Of a DNA stretch of 50,227 bases, positions 42,644 through 50,227 are shown piece after piece. Position 1 is the stretch's first letter. Each line of letters opens with the position of its first letter. The notes under the pieces were generated by a model, which was not told where the DNA came from, searched no databases, and saw nothing but the letters and a program-made list of their open reading frames with translations. Location of the stretch: NCBI GenBank assembly GCA_900547595.1, contig URHE01000006.1, forward strand, positions 1-50,227. The letters run 5' to 3'. The translations under genes and the position numbers were made by a program. The stretch comes from an uncultured Desulfovibrio sp. (GTDB lineage Bacteria > Desulfobacterota > Desulfovibrionia > Desulfovibrionales > Desulfovibrionaceae).

Positions 42644-43768
42644 TCAGAAGACAATATATTTGCGGAAGAAAAAGTTCCCCGCAAACCCGATAAGCGCCGC
42701 CCAGGCCTTGCTCCAGACAGGCGTCATGCCAAGCCGGACAAAACCCGCGGTGATTCCCACATCCACCAGACACATGAGCGAGACCGCCATGGCATAGGCA
42801 AGCACTTCTCCTGTGCTGGACCAGCGCGCCTTGTGGCGGAAGAGAATGGCGATGCAGAGAAAATAATTGGCAGCCGCGGCAAGAAGGAACGCGATTACCG
42901 TCGCCACGGGCAATGCAAGCCCCATGGCAAGGAACGCGGAAAATGCCGCAATGTTCATAAGGGCGCATATGATGCCTATGATGCCGTACAGCAGTATCTG
43001 CATGGGAAGCGGCGCATACGGAGCCCCGTAATGCAGAATGCAATAAAGGGCACGGACGCCATCGCGCCAGCCGATTTTTTTGCCTTCTTCGTAACTGCGG
43101 GGTTCATAGTGGATCGCGCATTCATAAACACGGCACTGAAGCCGCGCCACAAGCCCCGTGATTTCCGGCTCAAACCCAAAACGGTTTTCGCGCAGTTGCG
43201 GAATGATCTGCAAAAGTATTTCCCGGCGGAATAGCTTGTAACACGTCTCCATGTCGCTGATGTCGAGATTGGAGAACATATTGGAAACAAAGGTCAGGGA
43301 ACGGTTCATCCATGTATGCCAGAAATAGAGCACCCGACGCGTATCCTGCCGCAGATACCGCGACCCGAACACGACATCCGCTTTTCCTGCCAGAATCGGC
43401 TTGAGCAGCTCCAGATACTCCAGAGGGTCATATTCGGCATCCGCGTCCTGGATGCCGATATAGCTCCCCGTGGCATGGGCAAAGCCCGTGCGGAGCGCAG
43501 CGCCCTTGCCCATGTTCCGCTCGTGGCGCAGGAACCGCAGCATCCCGGGATACTCTCGGGTCAGGCGTGCGGCAATGGCGGCGCTTCCGTCCGTGGAACA
43601 GTCATCCACGATAACGAGTTCCAATTCGATACCATGCCTTGCAAGCTCAAGACAACGAGTGACGCATGCCTCAAGAGTATGTTCTTCATTGTAGCATGGT
43701 ATGACAAGAGAAAGTTTCGGAGAGGATGACGCTATATTACAGGGGGGGGTAAGATTTGTTTTTTGCAT
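42644..43768 (-). CDS. GT2 polyprenyl-phosphate glycosyltransferase fused to GtrA flippase domain
   Basis: The 374-residue protein combines a GT-A family 2 domain (about 17-235; LVIPCYNEEHTLEACV, VDDCSTDGS and the metal-binding DAD at 108-110, similar to dolichol-phosphate mannosyltransferases) with a C-terminal GtrA-like four-helix membrane domain (about 250-374). It would load a sugar on a polyprenyl phosphate and help flip it; the ArnT-like protein next to it could then use it. The fifth to ninth codons contain a run of eight C, a slippage-prone tract. The ribosome-binding site is weak (GGGA, 12 bases upstream). Confidence 0.85.
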   Translation of the reverse strand: MQKTNLTPPCNIASSSPKLSLVIPCYNEEHTLEACVTRCLELARHGIELELVIVDDCSTDGSAAIAARLTREYPGMLRFLRHERNMGKGAALRTGFAHATGSYIGIQDADAEYDPLEYLELLKPILAGKADVVFGSRYLRQDTRRVLYFWHTWMNRSLTFVSNMFSNLDISDMETCYKLFRREILLQIIPQLRENRFGFEPEITGLVARLQCRVYECAIHYEPRSYEEGKKIGWRDGVRALYCILHYGAPYAPLPMQILLYGIIGIICALMNIAAFSAFLAMGLALPVATVIAFLLAAAANYFLCIAILFRHKARWSSTGEVLAYAMAVSLMCLVDVGITAGFVRLGMTPVWSKAWAALIGFAGNFFFRKYIVF

Positions 43769-43870
43769 GCCTATATATCCCAGTACCTATTATCTAAATA
43801 ATTCCGTCAAACGGACCATTCGGATAAAATAAGGGAAAAGTCAAGCCCCGGCAATACTAATGAAGATTAC

Positions 43871-43901
43871 CGCAGCGACAAAAACGGTCGCTGCGAAAAA
43901 A
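43871..43901. repeat. 9-bp hairpin downstream of mgtE
   Basis: CGCAGCGAC (43871-43879) pairs with GTCGCTGCG (43887-43895), followed on the plus strand by AAAAAA. For the minus-strand mgtE transcript the T-run precedes the stem, so it is not a canonical terminator. Confidence 0.45.
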
Positions 43902-43922
43902 TCCCGGTCAATAGTTCCAGAC

Positions 43923-45368
43923 TCAGAACAGGAACAGCGAGGCGAGGCCCAAAAAGATGAAGAAGCCCGCGCCGTCGGTGAGCGTGGTGAGGAAGATGCT
44001 CGACGCCTGGGCCGGATCGCGCCCCAGAGCGCGGAAGATCAGGGGGATGGACCCGCCCGCCACGGCCCCGAGGATCATGTCGCAGAGGATGGCGCCGCCC
44101 ATGACGCACCCCACCAGACGGTTCCCCGTGAACCACCACGCGCCGAGAAAGGAGGCCCCGGCCATGAAAAGGCCGGTGGCAAGGCCGATCTTGCCTTCGC
44201 GCAGGACGGCCTTCCATGCCTTGCGATGATCGAACCTGTCCGTGGCGAGCTGGCGGATCATGACGGCCAGGGCCTGCTGGCCCGTATTGCCCGCCTGATT
44301 GGCCACCATGGGCATGAGCACCGCGAGCACGGCCATCTGGGCGATGGTGCCCTCGAACATATAGACCACCGAGGCCGAGAACGCGGAATTGAGCATGTTG
44401 ACCGCCAGCCAGGGCAGGCGCTTGCGCACGCTCTCCAGCCAGGGGGTGTCCACGCTTTCCTCCGGGTCCGCGCCGACCATGCCGAGCATGTCCGCGCTCG
44501 CCTCGTCATGGATGATGTCCATGATGTCGTCATAGGTGACCACGCCCATGATGTGGCCCTCGTAATCCACAACGGGCATGGCCAGATAATTGTAGTGGGA
44601 AAGCAGGTTGGCGACCTCGCCCTTGTCCGTGTCGTAGGTGACGCTGACCACGTTCTGCCCGGCCACGGCATCCCCCACTATGGTCCCCGGCCGCGCCAGC
44701 ATGAGGTCGCGCAGGGAAAGAACGCCCACCAGCACGTCGCGGCCATCCACGACATAGCCGTAATAGGGGCTCTCCTTGTCCGCCATTTCGCGCCGGATAT
44801 GGGCGATGGCCTCGTCCACGGTAAGGTCCCGCTCCAGCAGGATGAGCTCCGTGTTCATGACGCCGGCGGCGGAGTCCGGGTCAAAATTCAGCAGATTGCG
44901 GAGCTCTTCGGAATCTTCCCTGGTGAGCTTTTCCAGCAGGACGTCGCGGTGATCCTCGTCCAGCTCGTCCAGCACGTCGGCCGCGTCGTCCGGCGCCATT
45001 TCCGCGATGATCTGGGCCGCCACGTCCGCATCGAGATTTTCCAGGACGTCCACGGCCACATTGCCTTCCAGCTCGGCAAGGGCCTCGGCGGCGTCCTCCT
45101 TGGGCATGTGCCTGAGCGCGCAGACCTGCTTTTCCAGGCTGAGATTTTCCAGATGGTCGGCAAGGTCGGCGGGATGGATGAATTCCGCCGCTTCCCCCGC
45201 CTCCCGGCAGACTTCCGGCAGGCTCAGGCCGTGGGATTCGGCCCTGTCGCCGCTTCCGGAAGGCCCGGCGCCGCCCGGCGCCGCGACGGCATCACGAGCC
45301 CCCTCCGCGCCCGGCGCCTCCGGCACATCCGGCGGGACGCCCTGCTTTTCGGCGCCAGAATCGGTCAT
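43923..45368 (-). CDS. mgtE: MgtE-type magnesium transporter
   Basis: The 481-residue channel has an extra acidic, Pro/Gly-rich N-terminal tail (1-55), the MgtE N superhelical domain (about 60-165; EALAELEGNVAVDVLENLDADVAAQIIAEM), two CBS domains (about 170-290; YYGYVVDGRDVLVGVLSLRDLML and YNYLAMPVVDYEGHIMGVVTYDDIMDII) and five membrane helices containing the pore segment PMVANQAGNTGQQALAVMIRQLA. The cytosolic domains close the pore when Mg2+ is high. AAAGGAG lies seven bases before the ATG at 45368. Confidence 0.95.
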   Translation of the reverse strand: MTDSGAEKQGVPPDVPEAPGAEGARDAVAAPGGAGPSGSGDRAESHGLSLPEVCREAGEAAEFIHPADLADHLENLSLEKQVCALRHMPKEDAAEALAELEGNVAVDVLENLDADVAAQIIAEMAPDDAADVLDELDEDHRDVLLEKLTREDSEELRNLLNFDPDSAAGVMNTELILLERDLTVDEAIAHIRREMADKESPYYGYVVDGRDVLVGVLSLRDLMLARPGTIVGDAVAGQNVVSVTYDTDKGEVANLLSHYNYLAMPVVDYEGHIMGVVTYDDIMDIIHDEASADMLGMVGADPEESVDTPWLESVRKRLPWLAVNMLNSAFSASVVYMFEGTIAQMAVLAVLMPMVANQAGNTGQQALAVMIRQLATDRFDHRKAWKAVLREGKIGLATGLFMAGASFLGAWWFTGNRLVGCVMGGAILCDMILGAVAGGSIPLIFRALGRDPAQASSIFLTTLTDGAGFFIFLGLASLFLF

Positions 45369-45594
45369 TTCGGCTCCTTTGCCGGCCAGCGGCGTTCTTG
45401 ACGCACGGGGCGGGGCATTTTATGAAGACCCGGTGCCTGCGGGTGCGGTGGAAGCATGGAGTCCCCCCCGCCGTCACCGCCACAATACAATAACGGATGT
45501 GTCTACCACGCCCTTCGGGACGGGACAAGCCCCGGCGCCTCCCGTCACTCAGGGCGCCCGGCGCTTTCGTCCCCGGCGGGAGAAAGGAAACGAC

Positions 45595-47250
45595 ATGAAA
45601 ACAGCATATCGCCGCGCAGCCGCCGCCATGCTCCTGCTCGCGGCGGCCTGCGCGGCCCTGGTCTGCGCTATGGCGCCCTCCTTTGTGGAGGACGCGGTGC
45701 GCCGGCAGATCGCGGAACTTCCCGCCGCGCTGCCGGAATATCCGGGCGTGACGGTTGAACCGCCGCAGGTAGGGGAAGTCCGGTTTTCGCCATTTTCCCG
45801 CGAGCTGGTCCTGCGCGGCATCGAATGCCGCGGGAACGCGCGCGGCACGGCGGCGTCCGCGCCCGTCACCTTCAGCATCCGGGCTGAAGAGCTTTCGTTC
45901 AGGCTTACCCTCCGCGCGGTGCTCCTGACCACTCCCCTGGGCCGTTTCCTCCTGCCGGGCGCCGACGCGGAGCCGGTGCTCCTGCCTGTGGCCGGGAGCG
46001 CCCACATCCGCGATCTGACCCAGACCGTGACCATGCCCGACATTGTCCTGACAAGCACCCTGCGCGCGGGCGAAGCGGAGGACATCCGCGCGGACACCCG
46101 CCTGCTCCGCGCCCTTCTGACGGATATGGCCGGCAGGTCCGACGCTTCCCCAGCGGGGCCCGACGCCATCGACATGGCCTATGGCCTTGCCGTGGAGCGC
46201 CTGCGCCTGGACCAGATGACGCTGGAGATGACTACCGCCGGCGGGAAGCCCTGCGGTTCCGCCGCCTGCGCCGAGGGCCTCATCCTGAACAAGGAAGGAC
46301 GCCGCGTGGCGGAACAGACCTTCAGCGGCATCCGCGCCACGCTTCCCGACGGGCAGAAGCTCGCCCTGGCTTCCCTGAAATATCTCGCCGTTGTCCTGCC
46401 GGAAAAGGAACGCCTGCGCGCCTTCCTCAGAGAACTCAATGGCGCGCCGCTGTCGGCGAACCGGCTCCAGGCGGCTCTGGAAGGGCTCGTTTCCGGCCCC
46501 GAACCGCTGGTGGGCGAACTTGTCGTCACCGATATGGCCGTCTCCGTGGACCAGGCCAATTCCCTTGAAGGAGCGCATGCCCTTCGCCTGAAGCGGTGCG
46601 GCTCCGTCTGGCGCTCCAGCGCTCCGCTCGATCAGGAGTTCCTCGTCGAGGGCCTCTCGCTGCCCGTTTTCCCCCTGGAAGAAGCAACCGGGCTCCGCTT
46701 CCCCGGCCTGTCCGCATTCGTGTTCGATGCCACGGCTGCCGTGCGCGGCGCCGGCCCCCAGGGCTCCGCCGCGGCGTCTCCGGAACGGCATACCGGAACC
46801 ATCATCGTTCGCGGCCTCGGCACGCTGGACTATGCATTCACGCTTGCGTCGGGGGGACATGCCGCGCCGGAGACCCTTCTGCGCGGGACCTACAGCGATC
46901 TTTCGTTCCGCTATGCCGATGCGGGCCTGTTCGCCTATCTTGCCAACGGCTTCATGCCGTCGCCCGAAGCGGCCATGATGGTCATCAAGGTGGGGCTTGC
47001 GCGCTTCTGCTCGGCTGACACGCCGGAAAACGCCGCCCTGCGCGGCGCCCTGGAGACCTTCGTTGAACGCCCGGGCACCCTTTCCCTTGTGGGCCGCCTC
47101 CCCTTTACCCTGCTGGAAGCGCTCATGATGGCGGGCGACGGCAATGCCGGAGCCCTCTTCAGCGCCACGGCGGAGCCGGGCCCGCGCACGCTCGGGGAAA
47201 GCATGCGGCACATCCAGACGCTGGGCGCCTCCCAGAACACGGGACGCTGA
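45595..47250 (+). CDS. Signal-anchored hypothetical protein, AsmA/DUF748-like features
   Basis: The 551-residue protein starts with a signal-anchor (MKTAYRRAAAAMLLLAAACAALVCAMA) and is otherwise soluble, presumably periplasmic. The first ~150 residues, with VEPPQVGEVRFSPFSRELVLRGIECRG and strand-rich stretches, resemble the N-terminus of AsmA/DUF748 proteins, which carry lipids between membranes; this is suggestive only. No enzyme motif was recognised. AGAAAGGAAA precedes the ATG at 45595. The methyltransferase gene starts two bases after its stop, so they are co-transcribed. The frame is open much further upstream but overlaps mgtE on the other strand. Confidence 0.75.
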   Translation: MKTAYRRAAAAMLLLAAACAALVCAMAPSFVEDAVRRQIAELPAALPEYPGVTVEPPQVGEVRFSPFSRELVLRGIECRGNARGTAASAPVTFSIRAEELSFRLTLRAVLLTTPLGRFLLPGADAEPVLLPVAGSAHIRDLTQTVTMPDIVLTSTLRAGEAEDIRADTRLLRALLTDMAGRSDASPAGPDAIDMAYGLAVERLRLDQMTLEMTTAGGKPCGSAACAEGLILNKEGRRVAEQTFSGIRATLPDGQKLALASLKYLAVVLPEKERLRAFLRELNGAPLSANRLQAALEGLVSGPEPLVGELVVTDMAVSVDQANSLEGAHALRLKRCGSVWRSSAPLDQEFLVEGLSLPVFPLEEATGLRFPGLSAFVFDATAAVRGAGPQGSAAASPERHTGTIIVRGLGTLDYAFTLASGGHAAPETLLRGTYSDLSFRYADAGLFAYLANGFMPSPEAAMMVIKVGLARFCSADTPENAALRGALETFVERPGTLSLVGRLPFTLLEALMMAGDGNAGALFSATAEPGPRTLGESMRHIQTLGASQNTGR

Positions 47251-47251
47251 C

Positions 47252-48436
47252 ATGCGGACGCTCGTCCTGAAAAAGGATGAAGACCGGCGCATCAGCGCGG
47301 GGCACCTCTGGGTCTTTTCCAATGAGGTGGACACGCGCAAAAGCCCGCTCGCGGACTTTGCTCCCGGCGAGGAGGCCACCCTGCTGGACGCGCGCGGCAA
47401 GGCGCTGGGCAGCCTCTGCGTCAATCCCGGCTCGCTGATCTGCGGTCGCCTGCACAGCCGCCTCCCCCGGACGCCGCTGGACGAAACCCTGCTGCGCCAG
47501 CGTCTGGCCCAGGCGCTGGACATGCGCCAACGCCGTTTCTCCGAACCGTGGTACCGTCTCTGCCATGGCGAGGGCGATCTTCTCCCCGGCCTGATCATCG
47601 ACCGCTACGACGGCCATCTCACGCTCCAGATCGGCACGGCGGCCATGGAGGCCCGCAAACCGCTCCTTGTCCGCTGCCTTGAGGAACTGCTGCGCCCCGT
47701 TTCCCTCCGGTTTGATAACGACATCCCGGCCCGGGGGCTGGAGGGTCTCAGCCGGGAAGAGGAAACGCTGGGGCCCGTGCCGGAATTTCTGGAGGTGCCG
47801 GAAAACGGCTGCCGGTTCACCGTGCCCGCCGCGCGCGGGCAAAAGACGGGCTGGTTCTATGACCAGCGCGCCAACCGGCGCGAGTTCGCCCGCTACGCCG
47901 CCGGCGCGGATGTGCTGGACATTTTTTCCTATGCCGGCGGCTTCGGCGTCACCGCCGCGGCGCAGGGCGCCGCCTCCGTGACCTTTCTCGACGCTTCGGA
48001 GGCCGCCCTCGACCTTTGCCGCCGCAATCTGGAAGCCAACGCGCCCGGCCTTTCCGCCGCCATGCAGACCCTTGCCGGCGACGCCTTCCAGCGCCTTGGC
48101 GAACTGGCCGCCTCAGGCCGGCGTTTCTCCCTTGTCAGCCTTGATCCCCCGGCCTTCATCAAACGCAGGAAAGACGCGGCCCAGGGCCTCGCCGCCTATC
48201 GCAAGATCAACCTTCTCGCCGCGAGCCTGCTCGCGCCCGGCGGCATCCTCGCCACGTCCTCCTGTTCGCACCATCTTGACGCGGACGAACTTGGCCGCTG
48301 CATCGCCCGCGCCGCCGCCCGGCTTGGCCGCCCGGCGCGCATCCTGTATGCGGGCGGCCAGGGGCCGGATCATCCCGTCCACGCCGCCATGCCCGAAACG
48401 GCCTACCTTAAATGCCGCATCGTCCGGTTCGACTGA
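47252..48436 (+). CDS. RlmI-family SAM-dependent rRNA (cytosine-C5) methyltransferase
   Basis: The 394-residue protein has an N-terminal PUA-like domain (about 1-75; LKKDEDRRISAGHLWVFSNEV), a linker with GDLLPGLIIDRYDG, and a class I methyltransferase domain (about 180-394) with the RlmI-type QKTGWFYDQRANRREFARYA, the SAM motif VLDIFSYAGGFGVTAA, the DPPAFIKRRKD block and TSSCSHHLD near the C-terminus. RlmI methylates 23S rRNA C1962 in E. coli; the exact base here is inferred. It starts two bases after the previous stop, with the aminotransferase 32 bases downstream. Confidence 0.9.
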   Translation: MRTLVLKKDEDRRISAGHLWVFSNEVDTRKSPLADFAPGEEATLLDARGKALGSLCVNPGSLICGRLHSRLPRTPLDETLLRQRLAQALDMRQRRFSEPWYRLCHGEGDLLPGLIIDRYDGHLTLQIGTAAMEARKPLLVRCLEELLRPVSLRFDNDIPARGLEGLSREEETLGPVPEFLEVPENGCRFTVPAARGQKTGWFYDQRANRREFARYAAGADVLDIFSYAGGFGVTAAAQGAASVTFLDASEAALDLCRRNLEANAPGLSAAMQTLAGDAFQRLGELAASGRRFSLVSLDPPAFIKRRKDAAQGLAAYRKINLLAASLLAPGGILATSSCSHHLDADELGRCIARAAARLGRPARILYAGGQGPDHPVHAAMPETAYLKCRIVRFD

Positions 48437-48468
48437 AAACCGGCGCGGCCAGCCCCCGGAGACTTCGC

Positions 48469-49659
48469 ATGCTCAACAAGACCCGTCTGCTCACCCCCGG
48501 CCCCACCCCCCTGCCCGAACGCGTGCGCCTCGCGCTGGCAAGGGACATGATCCATCATCGCAAGGGCGAGTTCTCCGCGATCATGGGCCGGGTGCAGGAG
48601 AAGCTGCGCCGGCTTTTCGGCACGGAAGGCCCGGTGCTGCCGCTTTCCTGCTCCGGCACCGGCGCCATGACCGCCGCCGTGTATTCGCTCTTCGATCCCG
48701 GCGACAGGGTCCTCGTGGTCGAGGGCGGCAAGTTCGGCGAACGCTGGCGCTCCATTGCCGCGTCGCGCGGGCTGGAGGTGACGAGCCTTCAGGTGCCGTG
48801 GGGCGAGGCCGTGCGTCCGGAAGACGTGGCCGCCGCCCTGGAGGCGGATCCGGCACTCCGGGGCGTGCTCATCCAGTCGTGCGAAACCTCCACGGGAGTC
48901 CTCCATCCCGTGCGGGAAGTGGCGGAACGCATGGCCGGCCGCGAGGCTCTGCTGGTGGTGGACGGCATTTCGGCGGTGGGCATTTCCCCGTGCCCCATGG
49001 ACGACTGGAAGATCGACTGCCTGCTCACGGGCTCGCAAAAAGGGCTCATGCTGCCGCCGGGCCTCGCCCTGCTGGCGCTCTCCCCGCGCGCCTGGAAGCG
49101 GGCCGAAGCCACCCGGCCCGGCTGCTTCTATTTCGACCTGCCCCGGGAACGCGACAATGTGCTCAAGGGACAGACGCTGTTCACGACGCCGGTCAATCTC
49201 ATCGTCGGGCTGGACGCGAGCCTGGACATCCTGCTCGAAAACGGTCTGGAAGCCGTCTATGCCAAACAGTGGGCCCTGACCATGCTCGTGCGCGCGGGCG
49301 CCCGGGCCATGGGGCTTGCGCCCTTCGCCGGGGAGCATTTCGCCTGGGGCCTCACCAGCGTGCTCCTTCCGGAGGGCGTGCCGGGCGGCGAGGTGCTGCG
49401 CGTGGCGCACACGGACTACGGCGTGTGCATGGCCGGAGGCCAGGACCGGCTCAAGGGCCGCATCGTCCGCATCGGGCACATGGGCTGGGTGGACTGGGCC
49501 GATGCGCTGGCGGGCCTGTACGCGCTTGACCGGGGCCTCATGGCCACGGGCGGCTATTCCGCCGCGCGGGATTATCTGGAAACGGCCATGGCCGCCTACC
49601 GGGCGGCGCTGGAGACAGGCCCCGGCATCGTGCCGCCCCGGGCAGAGGTCCGCAGTTAG
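48469..49659 (+). CDS. Class V PLP aminotransferase (serine/alanine-glyoxylate type)
   Basis: The 396-residue enzyme belongs to the serine-pyruvate/alanine-glyoxylate aminotransferase group. It opens with LLTPGPTPLPERV, has a glycine-rich SCSGTGAMTAAVYSL for the PLP phosphate, QSCETSTGVLHPV, the acidic VVDGISAVG, and the Schiff-base lysine at K191 in TGSQKGLMLPPGLALL. The C-terminus keeps RIGHMGW. It interconverts small amino acids and 2-oxo acids such as glyoxylate or pyruvate. The ATG at 48469 fits the family start; the upstream 19 codons overlap the methyltransferase. A module-3 hairpin follows the stop directly. Confidence 0.92.
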   Translation: MLNKTRLLTPGPTPLPERVRLALARDMIHHRKGEFSAIMGRVQEKLRRLFGTEGPVLPLSCSGTGAMTAAVYSLFDPGDRVLVVEGGKFGERWRSIAASRGLEVTSLQVPWGEAVRPEDVAAALEADPALRGVLIQSCETSTGVLHPVREVAERMAGREALLVVDGISAVGISPCPMDDWKIDCLLTGSQKGLMLPPGLALLALSPRAWKRAEATRPGCFYFDLPRERDNVLKGQTLFTTPVNLIVGLDASLDILLENGLEAVYAKQWALTMLVRAGARAMGLAPFAGEHFAWGLTSVLLPEGVPGGEVLRVAHTDYGVCMAGGQDRLKGRIVRIGHMGWVDWADALAGLYALDRGLMATGGYSAARDYLETAMAAYRAALETGPGIVPPRAEVRS

Positions 49660-49691
49660 CGCGTTTTCGCGATGAAATGGCGTAAACGCTC
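49660..49691. repeat. Module-3 hairpin repeat, copy after the aminotransferase
   Basis: Read on the minus strand it matches 5275-5306 at most positions: GAGCGTTTACGCcATTTCATcGCG and AAAACGC. It begins at the base after the stop codon. The CGTCTGCTCTCGC flank found in the other two copies is absent. Confidence 0.7.
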
Positions 49692-49734
49692 CAGAGCCCC
49701 CGGCATGGCGCTCCGCCTTCTGCGCGCGTTCCCC

Positions 49735-49762
49735 TTGCCTGCCCGCGCAAAGGCATTATGTA
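49735..49762 (+). promoter_or_regulatory. Probable promoter for the DUF1844 gene
   Basis: TTGCCT (49735-49740), a 16-base spacer, then TATGTA (49757-49762), 58 bases before the ATG at 49821. Confidence 0.45.
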
Positions 49763-49820
49763 AAGGGGAACCGCGCGCGAAATCCGCGACAGCGGAGAAT
49801 CGTCGGCCTGTGAGGTTTTC

Positions 49821-50153
49821 ATGACTGATCCAAACGCGTTCCAGGACTCCGCCAACGCCACCGGCGCTCCCCTGCCCGAGGTGACGTTTTCCACCTTCAT
49901 CATTTCCCTCGCCTCCGCCGCCCTGGTGGGCCTCGGCGAGGTGCCCGATCCGGCCACGGGCCGGGTGACGCGCGATCTGCTGCTCGCGCGGCATAACATC
50001 GACGTGCTGGAAATGCTGCGCCAAAAGACCGAAGGCGGTCTTGACGGGCAGGAGCGCGGCCTGCTGGAGAACATCCTCTGCGAGCTGCGCCTCAAATATG
50101 TCATCCACTGCGACGCGACCGGCGCCGCAGACGCGGCGTCCACGGCCTGCTGA
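49821..50153 (+). CDS. DUF1844 domain protein
   Basis: A 110-residue soluble protein with the DUF1844 pattern: VTFSTFIISLASAALVGLGEVPDP, NIDVLEMLRQKTEGGLDGQERGLLENILCELRLKYV, followed by a short Ala-rich tail. Its function is unknown; the family is widespread in delta-proteobacteria, often near housekeeping genes. A GTGAGG sequence 8 bases upstream may serve as a weak ribosome-binding site. A module-3 repeat follows 21 bases after the stop. Confidence 0.85.
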   Translation: MTDPNAFQDSANATGAPLPEVTFSTFIISLASAALVGLGEVPDPATGRVTRDLLLARHNIDVLEMLRQKTEGGLDGQERGLLENILCELRLKYVIHCDATGAADAASTAC

Positions 50154-50174
50154 CGCGGCGTCCGTTCCATCTTA

Positions 50175-50227
50175 GAGCGTTTTCGCAATGAAATTGCGTA
50201 ACGCTCTGGCGGCTGCGAGAGCAGACG
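50175..50227. repeat. Module-3 repeat copy running off the window edge
   Basis: The reverse complement matches 5253-5306 over its whole visible length with two substitutions and one 1-base gap, including the CGTCTGCTCTCGCA flank as well as the GCAATTTCATTGC hairpin. Modules 1-2 may continue beyond the window. Confidence 0.8.

Overview
The window is GC-rich and gene-dense, and reads as chromosome of a Gram-negative anaerobe. The gene set fits a Desulfovibrionaceae-type delta-proteobacterium: type III glutamine synthetase, Mla/MCE lipid transport, an autotransporter, a TDT-family anion channel, DUF1844, and a Tat-exported flavodoxin. The genus is an inference from gene content. No rRNA, tRNA, CRISPR array, phage or insertion sequence was recognised.

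Layout. Positions 1-2268 (minus) hold a partial regulator with two degenerate GGDEF-like domains and TPRs. It is divergent from an FKBP isomerase (2514) and glnN (2956-5148). A composite palindromic repeat and a terminator separate glnN from a convergent TDT transporter (5384-6442). Then come a YkgJ-type Cys-cluster protein and a DnaJ-domain protein, convergent with groES-groEL (8321-10334, minus). glmU, a Tim44-like membrane protein, a hotdog thioesterase, a small TPR-like protein and a YhaO/YhaN nuclease-ATPase pair follow on the plus strand (10652-19689). On the minus strand are an autotransporter (19755-22457) and ettA with a DUF4139 protein (22615-26000). A two-TM potassium channel with two RCK units (26248-27975) faces polA (28386-31145) across an AT-rich intergenic region holding a long imperfect palindrome. 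The Mla operon (mlaE-mlaF-mlaD-pqiC, 31269-34923) is followed by a Tat/lipobox flavodoxin and tgt, which converges on a VUT-family queuosine-precursor transporter. Further minus-strand genes are a HlyD adaptor with a double-ATPase ABC protein lacking a visible permease, two AT-richer glycosyltransferase genes, and mgtE. The right end has a signal-anchored hypothetical, an RlmI-type methyltransferase, a class V aminotransferase and a DUF1844 protein.

How it fits together. Most of the window is housekeeping (nitrogen assimilation, chaperones, envelope precursor synthesis, translation control, DNA replication, lipid trafficking, tRNA queuosine, ion homeostasis). The less ordinary content is: a family of hairpin repeats placed 3' of genes; the ~170-bp palindrome between the K+ channel gene and polA; three genes whose best promoter puts the -10 hexamer six bases before the ATG, suggesting leaderless mRNAs; the tandem pseudo-GGDEF/TPR regulator; the membrane-anchored SbcCD-like pair; and the orphan ABC exporter half. 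Start codons were moved inward wherever a Shine-Dalgarno site or family alignment argued against the longest open frame.
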